Positions 24,725 through 35,378 are shown, counted from the first letter of the stretch. The stretch is DNA of 61,695 nucleotides from Paenibacillus cymbidii (GCF_004764705.1 NZ_SHLX01000043.1:1-61695), one strand, 5' to 3'. Notes: generated by a model from the sequence alone, not told the origin. Program-made: numbers and translations.

Positions 24725-25912
24725 TTACTTTTTCAAGGGCACATTCATGACGCCGGATGCTCGCTCCGCCGTGCCGGGGACGAACGGGAATTGTTCGGCC
24801 AGCTCCGGCTCGAAATGAATGCCCAGTCCCGGCAGCGTGGGCGGGAGAATCGTTCCCTCGTGCAGGCGCGGCCGCTCCGGCAGCGTCGCCTGCTGCAAGT
24901 CGGTCAGCTCTTCGCCCATTTCCAGCATCTCGACGTTCGCGAAGGCGAACGCCATATGCACATTGGCGATCATGCCCGGACCGCCGCACCACGAGTGCGG
25001 CACGACCGGCAGGCCCTTATCGGCGGCAAGCTGCGCCACTTCGGCGAAGCGGCCGATGCCGCCGACGTAATTGACGTCCGGCTGCACGATGCCCAGCGCG
25101 CCGATCGAGAGGAACGACGCGAACTCGCGCGCCGTCGCCAGACTTTCGCCGCCCGCAATCGTGACGCTTGTGCGCTCGCGCAGCCAGGCGTAGCCTTCCG
25201 GATCGAGATAGCTGAGCGGCTCCTCGAAGAAACGGACGTTATAGCGCTCAAGCAGCTTGGCGATTGAAAGCGCTTCCTCTCGGCCGATAGGGTCAGGAAT
25301 GCCGCCCATATGGCCGTCGACCAGGATGCGGAAACCGTCGCCCGCCTGGCGGCGGATGCCGGCAAGCACCGACTCCATGCGGCGCAGCAGCTCGTCACCG
25401 GCGGGCGTGACCAGCGACCCGTCCGGCTCGCGGAAGGAGAGGCCGATCTTCACGGCCTTGAAGCCCGCCCGCTGCAGCCTTGCGATCACGCTGCCGACTT
25501 CCTCCGGCTGCGGCGACGGCCCCATGCTGGCATAGATCGGCAGCGATGCCGGCGCGTTATCGCGGAGCAGCCGGTAAACCGGCTTGTCCGCCGCTTTGCC
25601 GGCGATATCCCAGAGCGCGTTTTCAATCGCGCCCATGACGCTGACCGCAGCGCCGGACCGTCCCCACCAGACGCTGGAATCGAACATCGTCTGCCGAATC
25701 GCGGCAATGGCGGCAGCGTTGCGGCCGATCAGCAGCGGCTCGTAGTAACGGGTCAGCGCCTTGGCGACCTCGCCGCAAAATAGCCCCACCAGCGATTCGC
25801 CGTGGCCGATCAATCCTTCGTCCGTTTCGATGCGGACGATCGCGGAACCGGCTTCGTAGCCGGAAGCGTTCCGGGCGCCGCATAAGTAGCAGGCTACGCT
25901 TGTAATGTTCAT
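24725..25912 (-). CDS. Mandelate racemase/muconate lactonising (enolase superfamily) enzyme
   Basis: A protein of 395 residues with the N-terminal capping domain (ITSVACYLCGARNASGYEAG) and a TIM barrel. Barrel residues are visible: Lys in AVKIGLSF, metal ligands Asp in LVDGHMGG, Glu in RFFEEPL and Glu in IAGGESLA, Asp in IVQPDVNYVGG and a His in VVPHSWCGG. This is the pattern of sugar-acid dehydratases of the MR group. It would remove water from an aldonate or uronate. The start follows AAAGGAGCTCAAC. It belongs to the operon led by the hydroxyacid dehydrogenase. Confidence 0.88.
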   Translation of the reverse strand: MNITSVACYLCGARNASGYEAGSAIVRIETDEGLIGHGESLVGLFCGEVAKALTRYYEPLLIGRNAAAIAAIRQTMFDSSVWWGRSGAAVSVMGAIENALWDIAGKAADKPVYRLLRDNAPASLPIYASMGPSPQPEEVGSVIARLQRAGFKAVKIGLSFREPDGSLVTPAGDELLRRMESVLAGIRRQAGDGFRILVDGHMGGIPDPIGREEALSIAKLLERYNVRFFEEPLSYLDPEGYAWLRERTSVTIAGGESLATAREFASFLSIGALGIVQPDVNYVGGIGRFAEVAQLAADKGLPVVPHSWCGGPGMIANVHMAFAFANVEMLEMGEELTDLQQATLPERPRLHEGTILPPTLPGLGIHFEPELAEQFPFVPGTAERASGVMNVPLKK

Positions 25913-25954
25913 GTTGAGCTCCTTTCGCTTGCTTTCCATCACTATCCCTTTCGC

Positions 25955-26941
25955 TCAGATGAATCTTGCCCGGTCCAGTTCGTTGAGCAGCGTCTCGCCC
26001 TGCAGGAAGCGCTCCAGGTTGCGCAGGAACAGCTCCTGCTGCAGCTCCGCGGAATCCGGCATTACGCCCGACATGTGCGGAGTAGCGGTTATGCGCGGAT
26101 GAGTCCACAGCGGCGATTCGGCGGGCAGCGGTTCGACTTCGAAGACGTCGAGGTACGCATGGGCGAATTCTCCCGCGTCGAGCGCTGCGAGCATAGCCGT
26201 CGTGTCGATTACTCCCCCGCGCGACACGTTGATCAGCACGGCATCGCGTTTCATCCGCGCGAACGCCTCGCGATTCATCAGATGGCGCGTCGCCGCTGTA
26301 AGCGGCACCGAAAGCAGGACAACATCGGCCTGGGGCAGCACTTGCGGCAGCTCGGCCGCGGTGACGATTCGCTCCGGCAGAGACCCGTCGGGGTCGCCGA
26401 TCCCATCGTACGGCAGGAAGCCGCGATACGGCTGCCTGACGGCGGCGGACTGCACGGCGGTGATCGTCATGCCGAAGGCCGTCAGCAGCCGGGCCGTTTC
26501 CCGGCCGACACCGCCGTAGCCGACGAGCAGCGCATGGCCGCCGCGCAGCGAAGGGCGCGACTCGGCGAGCCGGTCGGGCCAGCGGCGATCGTGGGCGAAC
26601 GCCGCCAAGGCGTCGAACCGTTTGCGGTGGCGCAGCAGCTGCCCGACGGCGAACTCGGCCATGTGGACGGCGCCGATTCCTGCGGCGTTGGACACCCGAA
26701 GCTCGCGCTTCATCAGCGGGTGGCCGATCAGCTGTTCGGTTCCGGCCGATACGAGATGGAGCCACTTCAGCCCGCCGCAGGAGGAAACGTCCGTCGGCAT
26801 GGCGTCCGTTACCAGGACCGCCGTATCCGGCGAGATGGCGCGGGCGATCGCCTGCGGGTCCGGAGCGCAATACGTGCATGCCATGCCGGCGGGAATCCGG
26901 TTCCACCGATCCCGGACATTCATGGCAACTACGATGTTCAT
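25955..26941 (-). CDS. D-2-hydroxyacid dehydrogenase family protein
   Basis: A protein of 328 residues. It has the cofactor loop LLVGYGGVGRETARLLTAFG, catalytic Arg in INVSRGGVIDT, Glu in DVFEVEPLPAESP and His in ATPHMSGVMP. It begins the unit hydroxyacid dehydrogenase / enolase-family enzyme / two unknown paralogues, in which gaps are 20-42 bp. The start MNIVVAMNVRD follows GGGGTGTCAGGCAAACG. The upstream region carries a promoter matching that of the importer operon. Confidence 0.88.
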   Translation of the reverse strand: MNIVVAMNVRDRWNRIPAGMACTYCAPDPQAIARAISPDTAVLVTDAMPTDVSSCGGLKWLHLVSAGTEQLIGHPLMKRELRVSNAAGIGAVHMAEFAVGQLLRHRKRFDALAAFAHDRRWPDRLAESRPSLRGGHALLVGYGGVGRETARLLTAFGMTITAVQSAAVRQPYRGFLPYDGIGDPDGSLPERIVTAAELPQVLPQADVVLLSVPLTAATRHLMNREAFARMKRDAVLINVSRGGVIDTTAMLAALDAGEFAHAYLDVFEVEPLPAESPLWTHPRITATPHMSGVMPDSAELQQELFLRNLERFLQGETLLNELDRARFI

Positions 26942-27005
26942 CGTTTGCCTGACACCCCCTGTGTATTTCTGCCGGCAAAGCGGCATCGTGATCGATTGCA
27001 CCCCC

Positions 27006-27065
27006 ATCATAGGCGCCGCAAATTCCGTCTGGAAATACAACAAATCAACGATTTCTAACATCTTT
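27006..27065 (-). promoter_or_regulatory. Candidate AraC-activated promoter of the catabolic operon
   Basis: On the minus strand GTTAGAAA, GATTTGTT and TATTTCC are followed, at the same distance as at 21.8 kb, by a TATGAT -10 (27006-27011). The -10 is 65 bp before the ATG. Roughly 60 bp align without gaps between the two sites, with most positions identical in the GTTAGAAA to TCC block. Confidence 0.6.
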
Positions 27066-27154
27066 GCGGTTCAGGAGCATGGATGCGAAGTCGGAATAAC
27101 CCCTGTTGACATACACCGTTGCTGTACCGGTGCGGCATAAGGGGAGGGCGAGGG

Positions 27155-27223
27155 ATGTTGTCAGGTAAAGCGACCGCTGCTCGACATACTTGTTACTTAA
27201 CTTCAGGAGGAAGGAGGCGATGA
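27155..27223 (+). CDS. Possible 22-residue small ORF, coupled to the next
   Basis: The ATG follows GGGAGGGCGAGGG. It encodes MLSGKATAARHTCYLTSGGR plus two Arg. Its TGA overlaps the ATG of the next small ORF (ATGA), the classic coupled arrangement. A TTGACA lies 44 bp upstream, but no good -10 is seen at 17 bp. Whether it is translated is unknown. Confidence 0.3.
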   Translation: MLSGKATAARHTCYLTSGGRRR

Positions 27224-27312
27224 GGAAAAAGCGGCTACCGAAGCGGACTTGGTTTAAGCGGCAACGTTACATGCCCTTGCGGATGGGCTGGCCGGGGCGA
27301 AATAAGCCATGA
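27220..27312 (+). CDS. Possible 30-residue basic small protein
   Basis: It starts just after AGGAGGAAGGAGGCG, a very strong ribosome site. It encodes MRKKRLPKRTWFKRQRYMPL followed by RMGWPGRNKP: 30 residues, 12 of them Lys or Arg, with Trp and Tyr. The stop lies inside the first hairpin of repeat copy C. Such strongly basic peptides may bind RNA or membranes. No family is recognised; the quality of the ribosome site is the main support. Confidence 0.4.
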   Translation: MRKKRLPKRTWFKRQRYMPLRMGWPGRNKP

Positions 27313-27490
27313 AAAGTGGCTTATTTGCATCATTTCAGGTGCCTCATCAAAAATAGCCAGTGAAAACACTGGCTATTTGCGCCAAACAGCCCCAATCCGG
27401 GCGAACTGACACGAATACCCAGTGAAATCATGGGCTATTTTGCCAAAATGGACAGAAACGCCGAAATAGCCAGTGAAATCACTGGCTATT
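27301..27490. repeat. Four-hairpin composite repeat, copy C
   Basis: Units start at 27301, 27352, 27414 and 27465 (spacing 51, 62, 51). The first has short AATAAGCCAT/GTGGCTTATT arms; the others carry AATAGCCAGTG / CACTGGCTATT with GAAAAC or GAAATC loops (the third is AATACCCAG). A half-size hairpin AGTGGC/GCCACT with a T run follows near 27506, and could end nagA transcription or this repeat. The remainder up to nagA shows nothing else. Confidence 0.88.
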
Positions 27491-27605
27491 CCGGCCGAAC
27501 AAGTGAAGTGGCGCAAAAAGCCACTTTTTTATGGACAGACTTCGATGACAACGCAAGTTGCGTATCAGCCAGGCTGCGGTCTCGGCCTCAGCCCTGGCAC
27601 AGACG

Positions 27606-28829
27606 CTAAAGCAGCGCCCGGCCTTTGACCCACACTTGCTGCAGCTCCAGATCGGGCGAGAGCAGCAGCAGGTCGGCTGCCTTGCCGGCGGCCAGCGTGC
27701 CGGTACGGTCCGCGATGCCAAGCTGGCGCGCCGGGTTGCCGCTGGCGCAGCGGCTCGCTTCCGCCATCGTCAGGCCGACTTCGCGGACGAGATAGCGGAA
27801 CGCGTTGATCGACGTCAGCGTGCTGCCGGCGAGGCTGTCGCCGTCGCGCAGCTTGCAAACGCCCTCTTTGACGACGACCGGCAAGCCGCCCAGCTCGTAA
27901 TCGCCGTCGGGAAGCCCGGCAGCGGCAATGGCGTCGGTAATCATGATCAGCCGGTTCGGCAGCTTCATCTTCGCCAGCACCTGGATTGCCGCGGGATGCA
28001 CGTGGTGGCCGTCGGCGATAATTTCCGCGTAGACGCGCTCGTCCGTCATGACCGCGCCGAGCGTGCCGGGCTTGCGGTGATGCAGGCCGGTCATTGCGTT
28101 GTACGTATGCGTCGCCTGGCGCAGGCCGTGATCGGCCGCGGCAACAAGCTGCTCGTACGTGCCGGCGGTATGCCCGCTGGAAGCGACGATGCCGCGTTCG
28201 TTCAGCCACTGGATGAACGGCAGCGCGCCGTCGATTTCCGGCGCGAGCGTAATTTGCCGCACGAGGCCGGGATAGTCGCGTTCCCACGCTTCGGCCCATT
28301 CCGGCTGCGGCGGCACGATATACGCGGGGTTCTGCGCTCCGCGCCAGTCCGTGTTGACGAACGGACCTTCGACGTGAACGCCGAGCAAGTCCGCGCCGGG
28401 CATGTCGCCCGTGCGGAAAGCGGCGACCGCCGCGATGGCGCGGTCGATCGCTTCGCGCGGCGCCGTCATCGTGGTGGCGAGCATCGTGGTGGTGCCGTTC
28501 CGGCCGTGGAAGCGGGTGATCGTTTCGTACGCTTCGCTCGTCGCGTCCATGAAATCGGCTCCGCCGCCGCCATGAACGTGCATGTCGATGAAGCCGGGCA
28601 GCACCCAGCCTCCCTCGGCGTCGATGACGACCGCCTGGTCCTTGTGTTCGGGATCGCCCTCATAATGATGGCTGCCGATTGCAGCTTCATAGGCCGGCGG
28701 CGGTGCGCTTTCGGCATGGCCGGCGTAGACGATGTGATCGTCGGCAAGTACGACAATGCCGTTCTCGACGACTTCGTTTTCGAGGATGACGTTGGCGCCG
28801 ACGATGCGGGTCAAATGGCGATTTTTCAT
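27606..28829 (-). CDS. nagA: N-acetylglucosamine-6-phosphate deacetylase
   Basis: A protein of 407 residues. Amidohydrolase signatures are present: PGFIDMHVHGGGG (metal site HxH), LLGVHVEGPFVN (metal-binding Glu), VASSGHTAGT, QATHTYNAMTGL (His) and IMITDAIAAAGLPDG (catalytic Asp). It converts GlcNAc-6-P to glucosamine-6-P and acetate. It overlaps nagB by 4 bp with ribosome site GGGAGGCTCTTCTC. A His-rich insertion (IGSHHYEGDPEHKDQ) sits before the first metal motif. Confidence 0.95.
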   Translation of the reverse strand: MKNRHLTRIVGANVILENEVVENGIVVLADDHIVYAGHAESAPPPAYEAAIGSHHYEGDPEHKDQAVVIDAEGGWVLPGFIDMHVHGGGGADFMDATSEAYETITRFHGRNGTTTMLATTMTAPREAIDRAIAAVAAFRTGDMPGADLLGVHVEGPFVNTDWRGAQNPAYIVPPQPEWAEAWERDYPGLVRQITLAPEIDGALPFIQWLNERGIVASSGHTAGTYEQLVAAADHGLRQATHTYNAMTGLHHRKPGTLGAVMTDERVYAEIIADGHHVHPAAIQVLAKMKLPNRLIMITDAIAAAGLPDGDYELGGLPVVVKEGVCKLRDGDSLAGSTLTSINAFRYLVREVGLTMAEASRCASGNPARQLGIADRTGTLAAGKAADLLLLSPDLELQQVWVKGRALL

Positions 28830-29554
28830 GAGAAGAGCCTCCCGGCTTGTTCGTCCAGCAGGACGACCAGATTTGGATGGGTTTGCAGCAGCGAAGCGGG
28901 AATTTCCGTCTTGATCGGGCCGGTCAGCGCGCGAAACACGATATCGGCCTTATCGGCGCCGCGGACGACGAGCAGGATCGTTTTCGCTTTCAGTATCGTC
29001 CCGACGCCCATCGTCAATGCATGTGTCGGCACATCCTCCGGCTTGTCGAAGAAGCGCGCGTTCGCTTCGCGCGTCGCCGCTTCCAGCGTCACGACATGCG
29101 TGCCGCTGACAAGCGATTGGTCCGGCTCGTTGAAACCGATGTGGCCGTTATGGCCGAGCCCGAGCACCTGCAGGTCGATCTGCTTGGCGTCGTCGAGCAG
29201 CTTGTTGTAGCGTTCGCATTCCCCGGCCAAGTCGGCGGCGGTGCCGTCGGGGATGTTCGCGCGCGAAGCGGGCAGATCGATATGGGAGAACAGATGCTGC
29301 TGCATATAGTAGTGATAGCTTTGCGAATGCTCCGGCGGCAAGCCGACGTATTCGTCAAGGTTGAACGACGTCGCCGAACGGAAGCTGACGAGCCCGCGGC
29401 GGTGCGATTTGACCAGCTCCTCGTAAATGCCGATCGGAGTGCTGCCGGTGGCAAGGCCCAGCACCGCCTTCGGGTTCGTCTGCAGCAGCCCGACGATAAT
29501 GCCGGCTCCCGCTTCGTTAAGCTCCTGAGTGGAACGGAAAATCAACCGATTCAT
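28826..29554 (-). CDS. nagB: Glucosamine-6-phosphate deaminase
   Basis: A protein of 242 residues. Conserved blocks include AVLGLATGSTPIGIYEELVK, FNLDEYVGL with the catalytic Asp, LGLGHNGHIGFNEP with catalytic His and Glu, and ALTMGVGTILKAK. It turns glucosamine-6-P into fructose-6-P and ammonia, the step after NagA. The start follows AAGGAGAGGGTACATCC. It is the middle gene of rpiR-nagB-nagA. Confidence 0.95.
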   Translation of the reverse strand: MNRLIFRSTQELNEAGAGIIVGLLQTNPKAVLGLATGSTPIGIYEELVKSHRRGLVSFRSATSFNLDEYVGLPPEHSQSYHYYMQQHLFSHIDLPASRANIPDGTAADLAGECERYNKLLDDAKQIDLQVLGLGHNGHIGFNEPDQSLVSGTHVVTLEAATREANARFFDKPEDVPTHALTMGVGTILKAKTILLVVRGADKADIVFRALTGPIKTEIPASLLQTHPNLVVLLDEQAGRLFS

Positions 29555-29613
29555 GGATGTACCCTCTCCTTAACCTTATCTTGCCGAATTCCAAACGCGG
29601 GCTTGCGGCTTGC

Positions 29614-30477
29614 TCACAAGCCGGTTTTGGCGTTTTTGCGGTATTTGCGCACCATATGATAGGATTGCTCCAATCGCGGGACATACTCGTCGAACTGCTC
29701 GCTGACCAGTGACGTGAACAGGATGTCGATCACATGCAGCTGCGCGATGCGCGACGCCATGTCGCCGCGGCGCATGCCGCGCTCGAGCGATGACGTGAAC
29801 AGGGCGATATCGGACAAGCCGGCCAGCTTGTTCGCGCCGTAGCCGGTCAACGAAATCGTCGCCGCTCCGCCTTCCTTGGCGCAGGTCAGGGCGTCGATCG
29901 TCTCCTGCGTTTCCCCCGAGAACGAAATCGCAAAAGCCGCGTCGCCTGGCCCCAGGTTGGCGGCGGACGTCAGCTGCATATGCGGATCGCTGAAGCAGGT
30001 CGCGTGCCGGCCGATGCGGACGAGCTTCTGGTGAAAATCCTGCGCCACCACGCCCGACGTCGCCACGCCGTATATATCGATGCGCTTCGCCGCGCGCAGC
30101 GCCGACACCGCCCGCGTCAGCTGCGCCAGGTCCAGCAGCCGCGTCGTGTCGGCGATCGAGCGCAGGTGGTTTGTTTCAATCGCCTGCACGATGCTGCCGA
30201 GGTCGTTGCCGGCGACGATGTCCTGGTACGACTGCACCGCGGGCAACGCGGCGAGCTCGGCGGACAGCTTCATTTTAAAGTCGGCATAACCCGTAAAATG
30301 AAACGTCTTGCAAAACCGCGAAATCGTCGCCGTGCTGATCTGCGATTGCGCCGCCAGCTCGGTGATGCTGAGCTGCGTCACTTGCTGCGGATGAGCCAGA
30401 ACGTAAGCGGCAAGCTCCTGCTCCTTGGGGTGCAGCTGCGCCATGCCCGCTTGCAGTGCGCTCGTGATGCTGGACAC
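29614..30477 (-). CDS. MurR/RpiR-family regulator
   Basis: A protein of 287 residues. The N-terminal HTH holds LAAQSQISTATISRFCKTFH and the C-terminal SIS sugar-phosphate-binding domain holds RIDIYGVATSGVVAQDFHQK and FAISFSGETQETIDAL. As first gene before nagB and nagA it probably senses GlcNAc-6-P or glucosamine-6-P and controls the operon. The start is GTG after GAAAGGCGGTGCATCC. A TATGAT lies about 35 bp upstream. Confidence 0.9.
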   Translation of the reverse strand: MSSITSALQAGMAQLHPKEQELAAYVLAHPQQVTQLSITELAAQSQISTATISRFCKTFHFTGYADFKMKLSAELAALPAVQSYQDIVAGNDLGSIVQAIETNHLRSIADTTRLLDLAQLTRAVSALRAAKRIDIYGVATSGVVAQDFHQKLVRIGRHATCFSDPHMQLTSAANLGPGDAAFAISFSGETQETIDALTCAKEGGAATISLTGYGANKLAGLSDIALFTSSLERGMRRGDMASRIAQLHVIDILFTSLVSEQFDEYVPRLEQSYHMVRKYRKNAKTGL

Positions 30478-30578
30478 GGATGCACCGCCTTTCGTGAAAA
30501 TAGTTTTATCATATTTGCAAGTTTATAAGAAAATTATTTACATATCGATTGTACGTGAAGATGCCGAAGAAAGCAATG

Positions 30579-31010
30579 GGATCCGAAACCGGCCTCGCTT
30601 GCGTCAACTCCTGGGCAATCGCTTACGAAAGTAAACCCAAGCTGGAAAAAGACAAGGGGAGTTGCCGTTGATCAAACAAGCAATGAAAGCACCTGCTCGA
30701 TCTCAAAAGAAGTATCACGATTGATGCGATGCGCACTCCAAAAGAGATTGCAGCCACGATCATCGAACAAGGGGCCGACTATGTCCTGCAAGTCAACGAT
30801 AAAAACGATGCGAGATAAAGCTCCGTTGCAAGCCGCGGGACAACGGGAGCCCAATCGGTTGAAACCCGCTATTTCATTCACAGTGAAAAGGGACAACCGC
30901 CGAGCCACTCTTGCAGGTAGGCCAGTCACCGGAGGATTGAAAACACCCTGCACGAGACGCTGGACATGACCGGTGTGAAGCGGAACATTTGCGGCTTGGA
31001 TCCCAATGAT
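30579..31010 (+). pseudogene. Decayed ISAs1-family transposase fragment
   Basis: Scattered pieces in shifting frames match the ISAs1 transposase order. They are VNSWAIAYESKPKLEKDK, then VDQTSNE, then SITIDAMRTPKEIAATIIEQ plus GADYVLQVND, then VETRYFIHSEKG, and finally RRIENTLHETLDMT. Several frameshifts and stops interrupt them, and both ends are missing. It is a dead insertion element. No inverted repeats were found. Confidence 0.75.
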
Positions 31011-31100
31011 GTACGGAACGTCCTCCAGCTTCCTGAAAATGTATCGTTACGATTCACAGCCAGCCATAGTCCCGGGCCTCAAAAACACCTTGGAGCAATA

Positions 31101-31271
31101 GCGGAACCGACTTCCACTAAGGCGTGTTGGAAGGCCAACGTAGGAAAAATAACGGAACCTCCTTCCGCTATCCGGTGCTCAACAGCCAACTTTGGAGCAA
31201 TAGCGGAACCTCCTTCCGCTATCCGGTGCTCAACAGCCAACTTTGGGCAATTGCGGAACCGCTTTCCGCTA
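31101..31271. repeat. Tandem hairpin repeat, about 51-bp period
   Basis: Four units start at 31101, 31152, 31203 and 31253. Units 2 and 3 are nearly identical over about 50 bp (GCGGAACCTCCTTCCGCTAT then CCGGTGCTCAACAGCC and AACTTTGG). Each unit has a GCGGAA/TTCCGC hairpin flanked by ATA/TAT. Like the AATAGCC repeats there are four hairpins about 51 bp apart. It lies between the dead transposase and glnS. Confidence 0.85.
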
Positions 31272-31427
31272 TTTCATGGAATCGTGCCTCAGGAGCAGGG
31301 TGACGGTGAATCGTAACCATTCGTAAGCGATTGCCCTCGTCAATACGCTCAATCGCTTATTCCGCGGGAATTTGTGGTATACTGAAAAGAATGAGCCAGA
31401 ACCAGACCAGAGAGGGGAGAGGTCGCT

Positions 31428-33191
<1,764 letters not shown>

Positions 33192-33204
33192 CGCCCGCGG
33201 GCGC

Positions 33205-33256
33205 AAACGGGGCTGTTCCTTCCGTCATGTTCGTGACAGAGGGAACAGCCCCGTTT
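33205..33256. terminator. Bidirectional terminator after glnS
   Basis: The stem AAACGGGGCTGTTCC pairs with GGAACAGCCCCGTTT; A and T runs flank it. It lies between glnS and the convergent cheW-like gene. Confidence 0.88.
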
Positions 33257-33287
33257 CCATTGGCGCAGCCGCTTCGCGCGGTTTAAC

Positions 33288-33716
33288 TCACGAGCGCACC
33301 AGCAGCTCGTCCAGCTTGAGAATGCCGACCAGCGCGCCGTCGCGAATGCCGATGCCGGTCATAAAGTCGCCGCTCACGCCGCCTACCCGCACCGGAGGCT
33401 TCTGGATGTCCTGGTAGACGGACACCTTGCTCACTTCGTCGACGATAATGCCGACCGATTCCTCGCGATGATTGACGACGACAATGCGCGTCGCCTTCGT
33501 GTAGGGCACTTCATGCAGCCCGAACAGCTGCCGCAAGCTGACGACGGGCACGATGACGCCGCGCAGGTTGATGATGCCGCGAACGTACGGCGGGCAATTC
33601 GGAATTTCGGTAATCGGCTGCAGCTTGATGATTTCATGGATATCCTGTATCCGAATGGCGTATTGCTCCTGCTGCAACGCCAGTTCGATGTACTGCTCCT
33701 GCAAATACGCGCTCAT
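33288..33716 (-). CDS. CheW-domain chemotaxis coupling protein
   Basis: A protein of 142 residues, a single CheW domain. It has EQYIELALQQEQYAIRIQDI followed by HEIIKLQPITEIPN, then YVRGIINLRGVIVPVVSLRQ. The later part SVGIIVDEVSKVSVYQD and GDFMTGIGIRDGALVGILKL fits the family. CheW links receptors to CheA. It is the last gene of an HD-GYP / receptor / CheW group, 18 bp from the receptor gene, and may serve this particular receptor. Confidence 0.92.
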   Translation of the reverse strand: MSAYLQEQYIELALQQEQYAIRIQDIHEIIKLQPITEIPNCPPYVRGIINLRGVIVPVVSLRQLFGLHEVPYTKATRIVVVNHREESVGIIVDEVSKVSVYQDIQKPPVRVGGVSGDFMTGIGIRDGALVGILKLDELLVRS

Positions 33717-33734
33717 ATCCTCACATCCGGATCG

Positions 33735-35336
33735 TTAATTTTTCACGCTGCCCAGCTTGAATACAGACACAGATACGTTCAGCTCGTCGGCCAGCTGCGC
33801 GAGCGATTGGCAAGTGGCGGCCGTCTCCTCGGATGCGGCGGCCGATTCCTCGCTGGCGGATGCGACCAATTCGACCGATTGCATCACTTCCGACGCTTGC
33901 GCCGCTTCTTCTTCGCAAGCTGCCGCAATTTCGGACACCTTGTTCGCGGAGTCGTTCACCATCCCGGTAATGAGCCGGAACGCTTCGCCCGTTTGCATCG
34001 ATTGCGTCATGCTTTCGTTGAACGAGGTGACGCTCAGCTTCGTATTTTGCTGCATCGCTTTGATGATGGTCGAAATTTCTTTGGTCGCCGCGCTGCTGCG
34101 CTCGGCCAGCTTGCGCACTTCGTCGGCCACAACGGCGAAGCCGCGCCCCTGATCGCCGGCGCGGGCCGCTTCGATGGCGGCGTTCAGCGCAAGCAAATTC
34201 GTTTGATCGGCGATGTCGTCGATCACTTCGATAATTTCGCCGATCTTGTTGGAGTCTTCCTCCAGACGGGACATCGAGGTGCTGACGCTCTTCATGCCCG
34301 CCACGGCGCCTTCGACGATTTTGCTGCCTTCGCTTGCCGTCTGCACGGTGCTCGTCGACAGCTCGGCCGCTTCCTCCGCGCTTCGTGCGACGAAATTGAT
34401 CGCCTTCGACAACTCGCCGAACAGCTCCGAGATGTTCTGGGCGGAGCGGGCCTGGCTGGTGCTGCCGCTGGCGATTTCCTCGCTGCTCGCCGATATTTGC
34501 TCGGACGCGGCGGCGACGCTTTGCGACGACTGGGCAATGCCGCCAACCAGATTGCTCAAATTGTCGATCATGTGATTGACGGAAGCGGCGAGCGCGCCGA
34601 TTTCGTCTTTGGTGACGATCGGCGACTTTTCCCGCAGATCGCCTTCCGCGACCTTCGCTACGAGGCCCACGATGCGATTCAGCGGCCGGGCGATCGATTG
34701 CGAGATGGCGTAGCCGAGCAGGATGCTGAACAGCAGCGCACCCACGATGACCGCAATCGTGGCGTTGCGCGACCTGGAGTAAGAATGGGCCGCATCCTGG
34801 TTCGCGTCCTCGGCCAATTGGACGTTGATCGCGATCAGGCGCTCCATGCTGTCCCTCATTTTGGCGCCCTGGGGGTTCAGCGTGTCGTTCTTGTAAGTGT
34901 TGAATTCCGTTTGATCATCGCGTACCGCCAACTGGGCGGCAGTATCGTACAGCTTCACATAAGCCGCGTATTCGGCGTCGAACACTTTCAGTTCGTCCTT
35001 CTCCGCTTTCGTGAGCGTGGTGTTCCGGTAGGAGTTGAATTTGTCTTCAATTTCTTTCTTGGCGACGGGGATGTCGAGAGCGAGCGTGTCCGTTTCCGTT
35101 TTGGTCGAAGCGATGCTGAGGTCGCGCAGCGTGACGCGCATCTTCTGATAGGAAATCTCCGCCGCGGACAAGTCGCGGACGGAGATGAGGTTGTTGTTAT
35201 AGAGTACTTTCATGCGCCCATTCATATTGCTTAAATTTGAAAGCGCATACATTCCGGTGGCCGCCAAAATCAAAGCCACCAGGATAAAAGCCGAAACAAG
35301 CTTCGTGGCCGTTTTCAAGTTCGTATACCATTTCAT
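33735..35336 (-). CDS. Methyl-accepting chemotaxis protein
   Basis: A protein of 533 residues. Two membrane helices (TKLVSAFILVALILAATGMY and, near residue 180, IAVIVGALLFSILLGYAISQ) enclose a four-helix-bundle type sensor of about 150 residues. A HAMP region (RPLNRIVGLVAKVAEGDLRE) and the long signalling coiled coil follow; its tip is IADQTNLLALNAAIEAARAG and GFAVVADEVRKLAERS. The ligand is unknown. The start MKWYTNLKTATK follows AAGGAGCGACAGACC; an ATG eight codons earlier has no ribosome site. Confidence 0.93.
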   Translation of the reverse strand: MKWYTNLKTATKLVSAFILVALILAATGMYALSNLSNMNGRMKVLYNNNLISVRDLSAAEISYQKMRVTLRDLSIASTKTETDTLALDIPVAKKEIEDKFNSYRNTTLTKAEKDELKVFDAEYAAYVKLYDTAAQLAVRDDQTEFNTYKNDTLNPQGAKMRDSMERLIAINVQLAEDANQDAAHSYSRSRNATIAVIVGALLFSILLGYAISQSIARPLNRIVGLVAKVAEGDLREKSPIVTKDEIGALAASVNHMIDNLSNLVGGIAQSSQSVAAASEQISASSEEIASGSTSQARSAQNISELFGELSKAINFVARSAEEAAELSTSTVQTASEGSKIVEGAVAGMKSVSTSMSRLEEDSNKIGEIIEVIDDIADQTNLLALNAAIEAARAGDQGRGFAVVADEVRKLAERSSAATKEISTIIKAMQQNTKLSVTSFNESMTQSMQTGEAFRLITGMVNDSANKVSEIAAACEEEAAQASEVMQSVELVASASEESAAASEETAATCQSLAQLADELNVSVSVFKLGSVKN

Positions 35337-35378
35337 GGTCTGTCGCTCCTTGTTGTTCATATGTATGTTGCCGCGGTG

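Noticed and set aside
27106..27141. MerR-type promoter before the tiny ORFs (TTGACA ... CATAAG)
   Set aside because: Spacer would be 24 bp and the -10 is poor; not enough to call.
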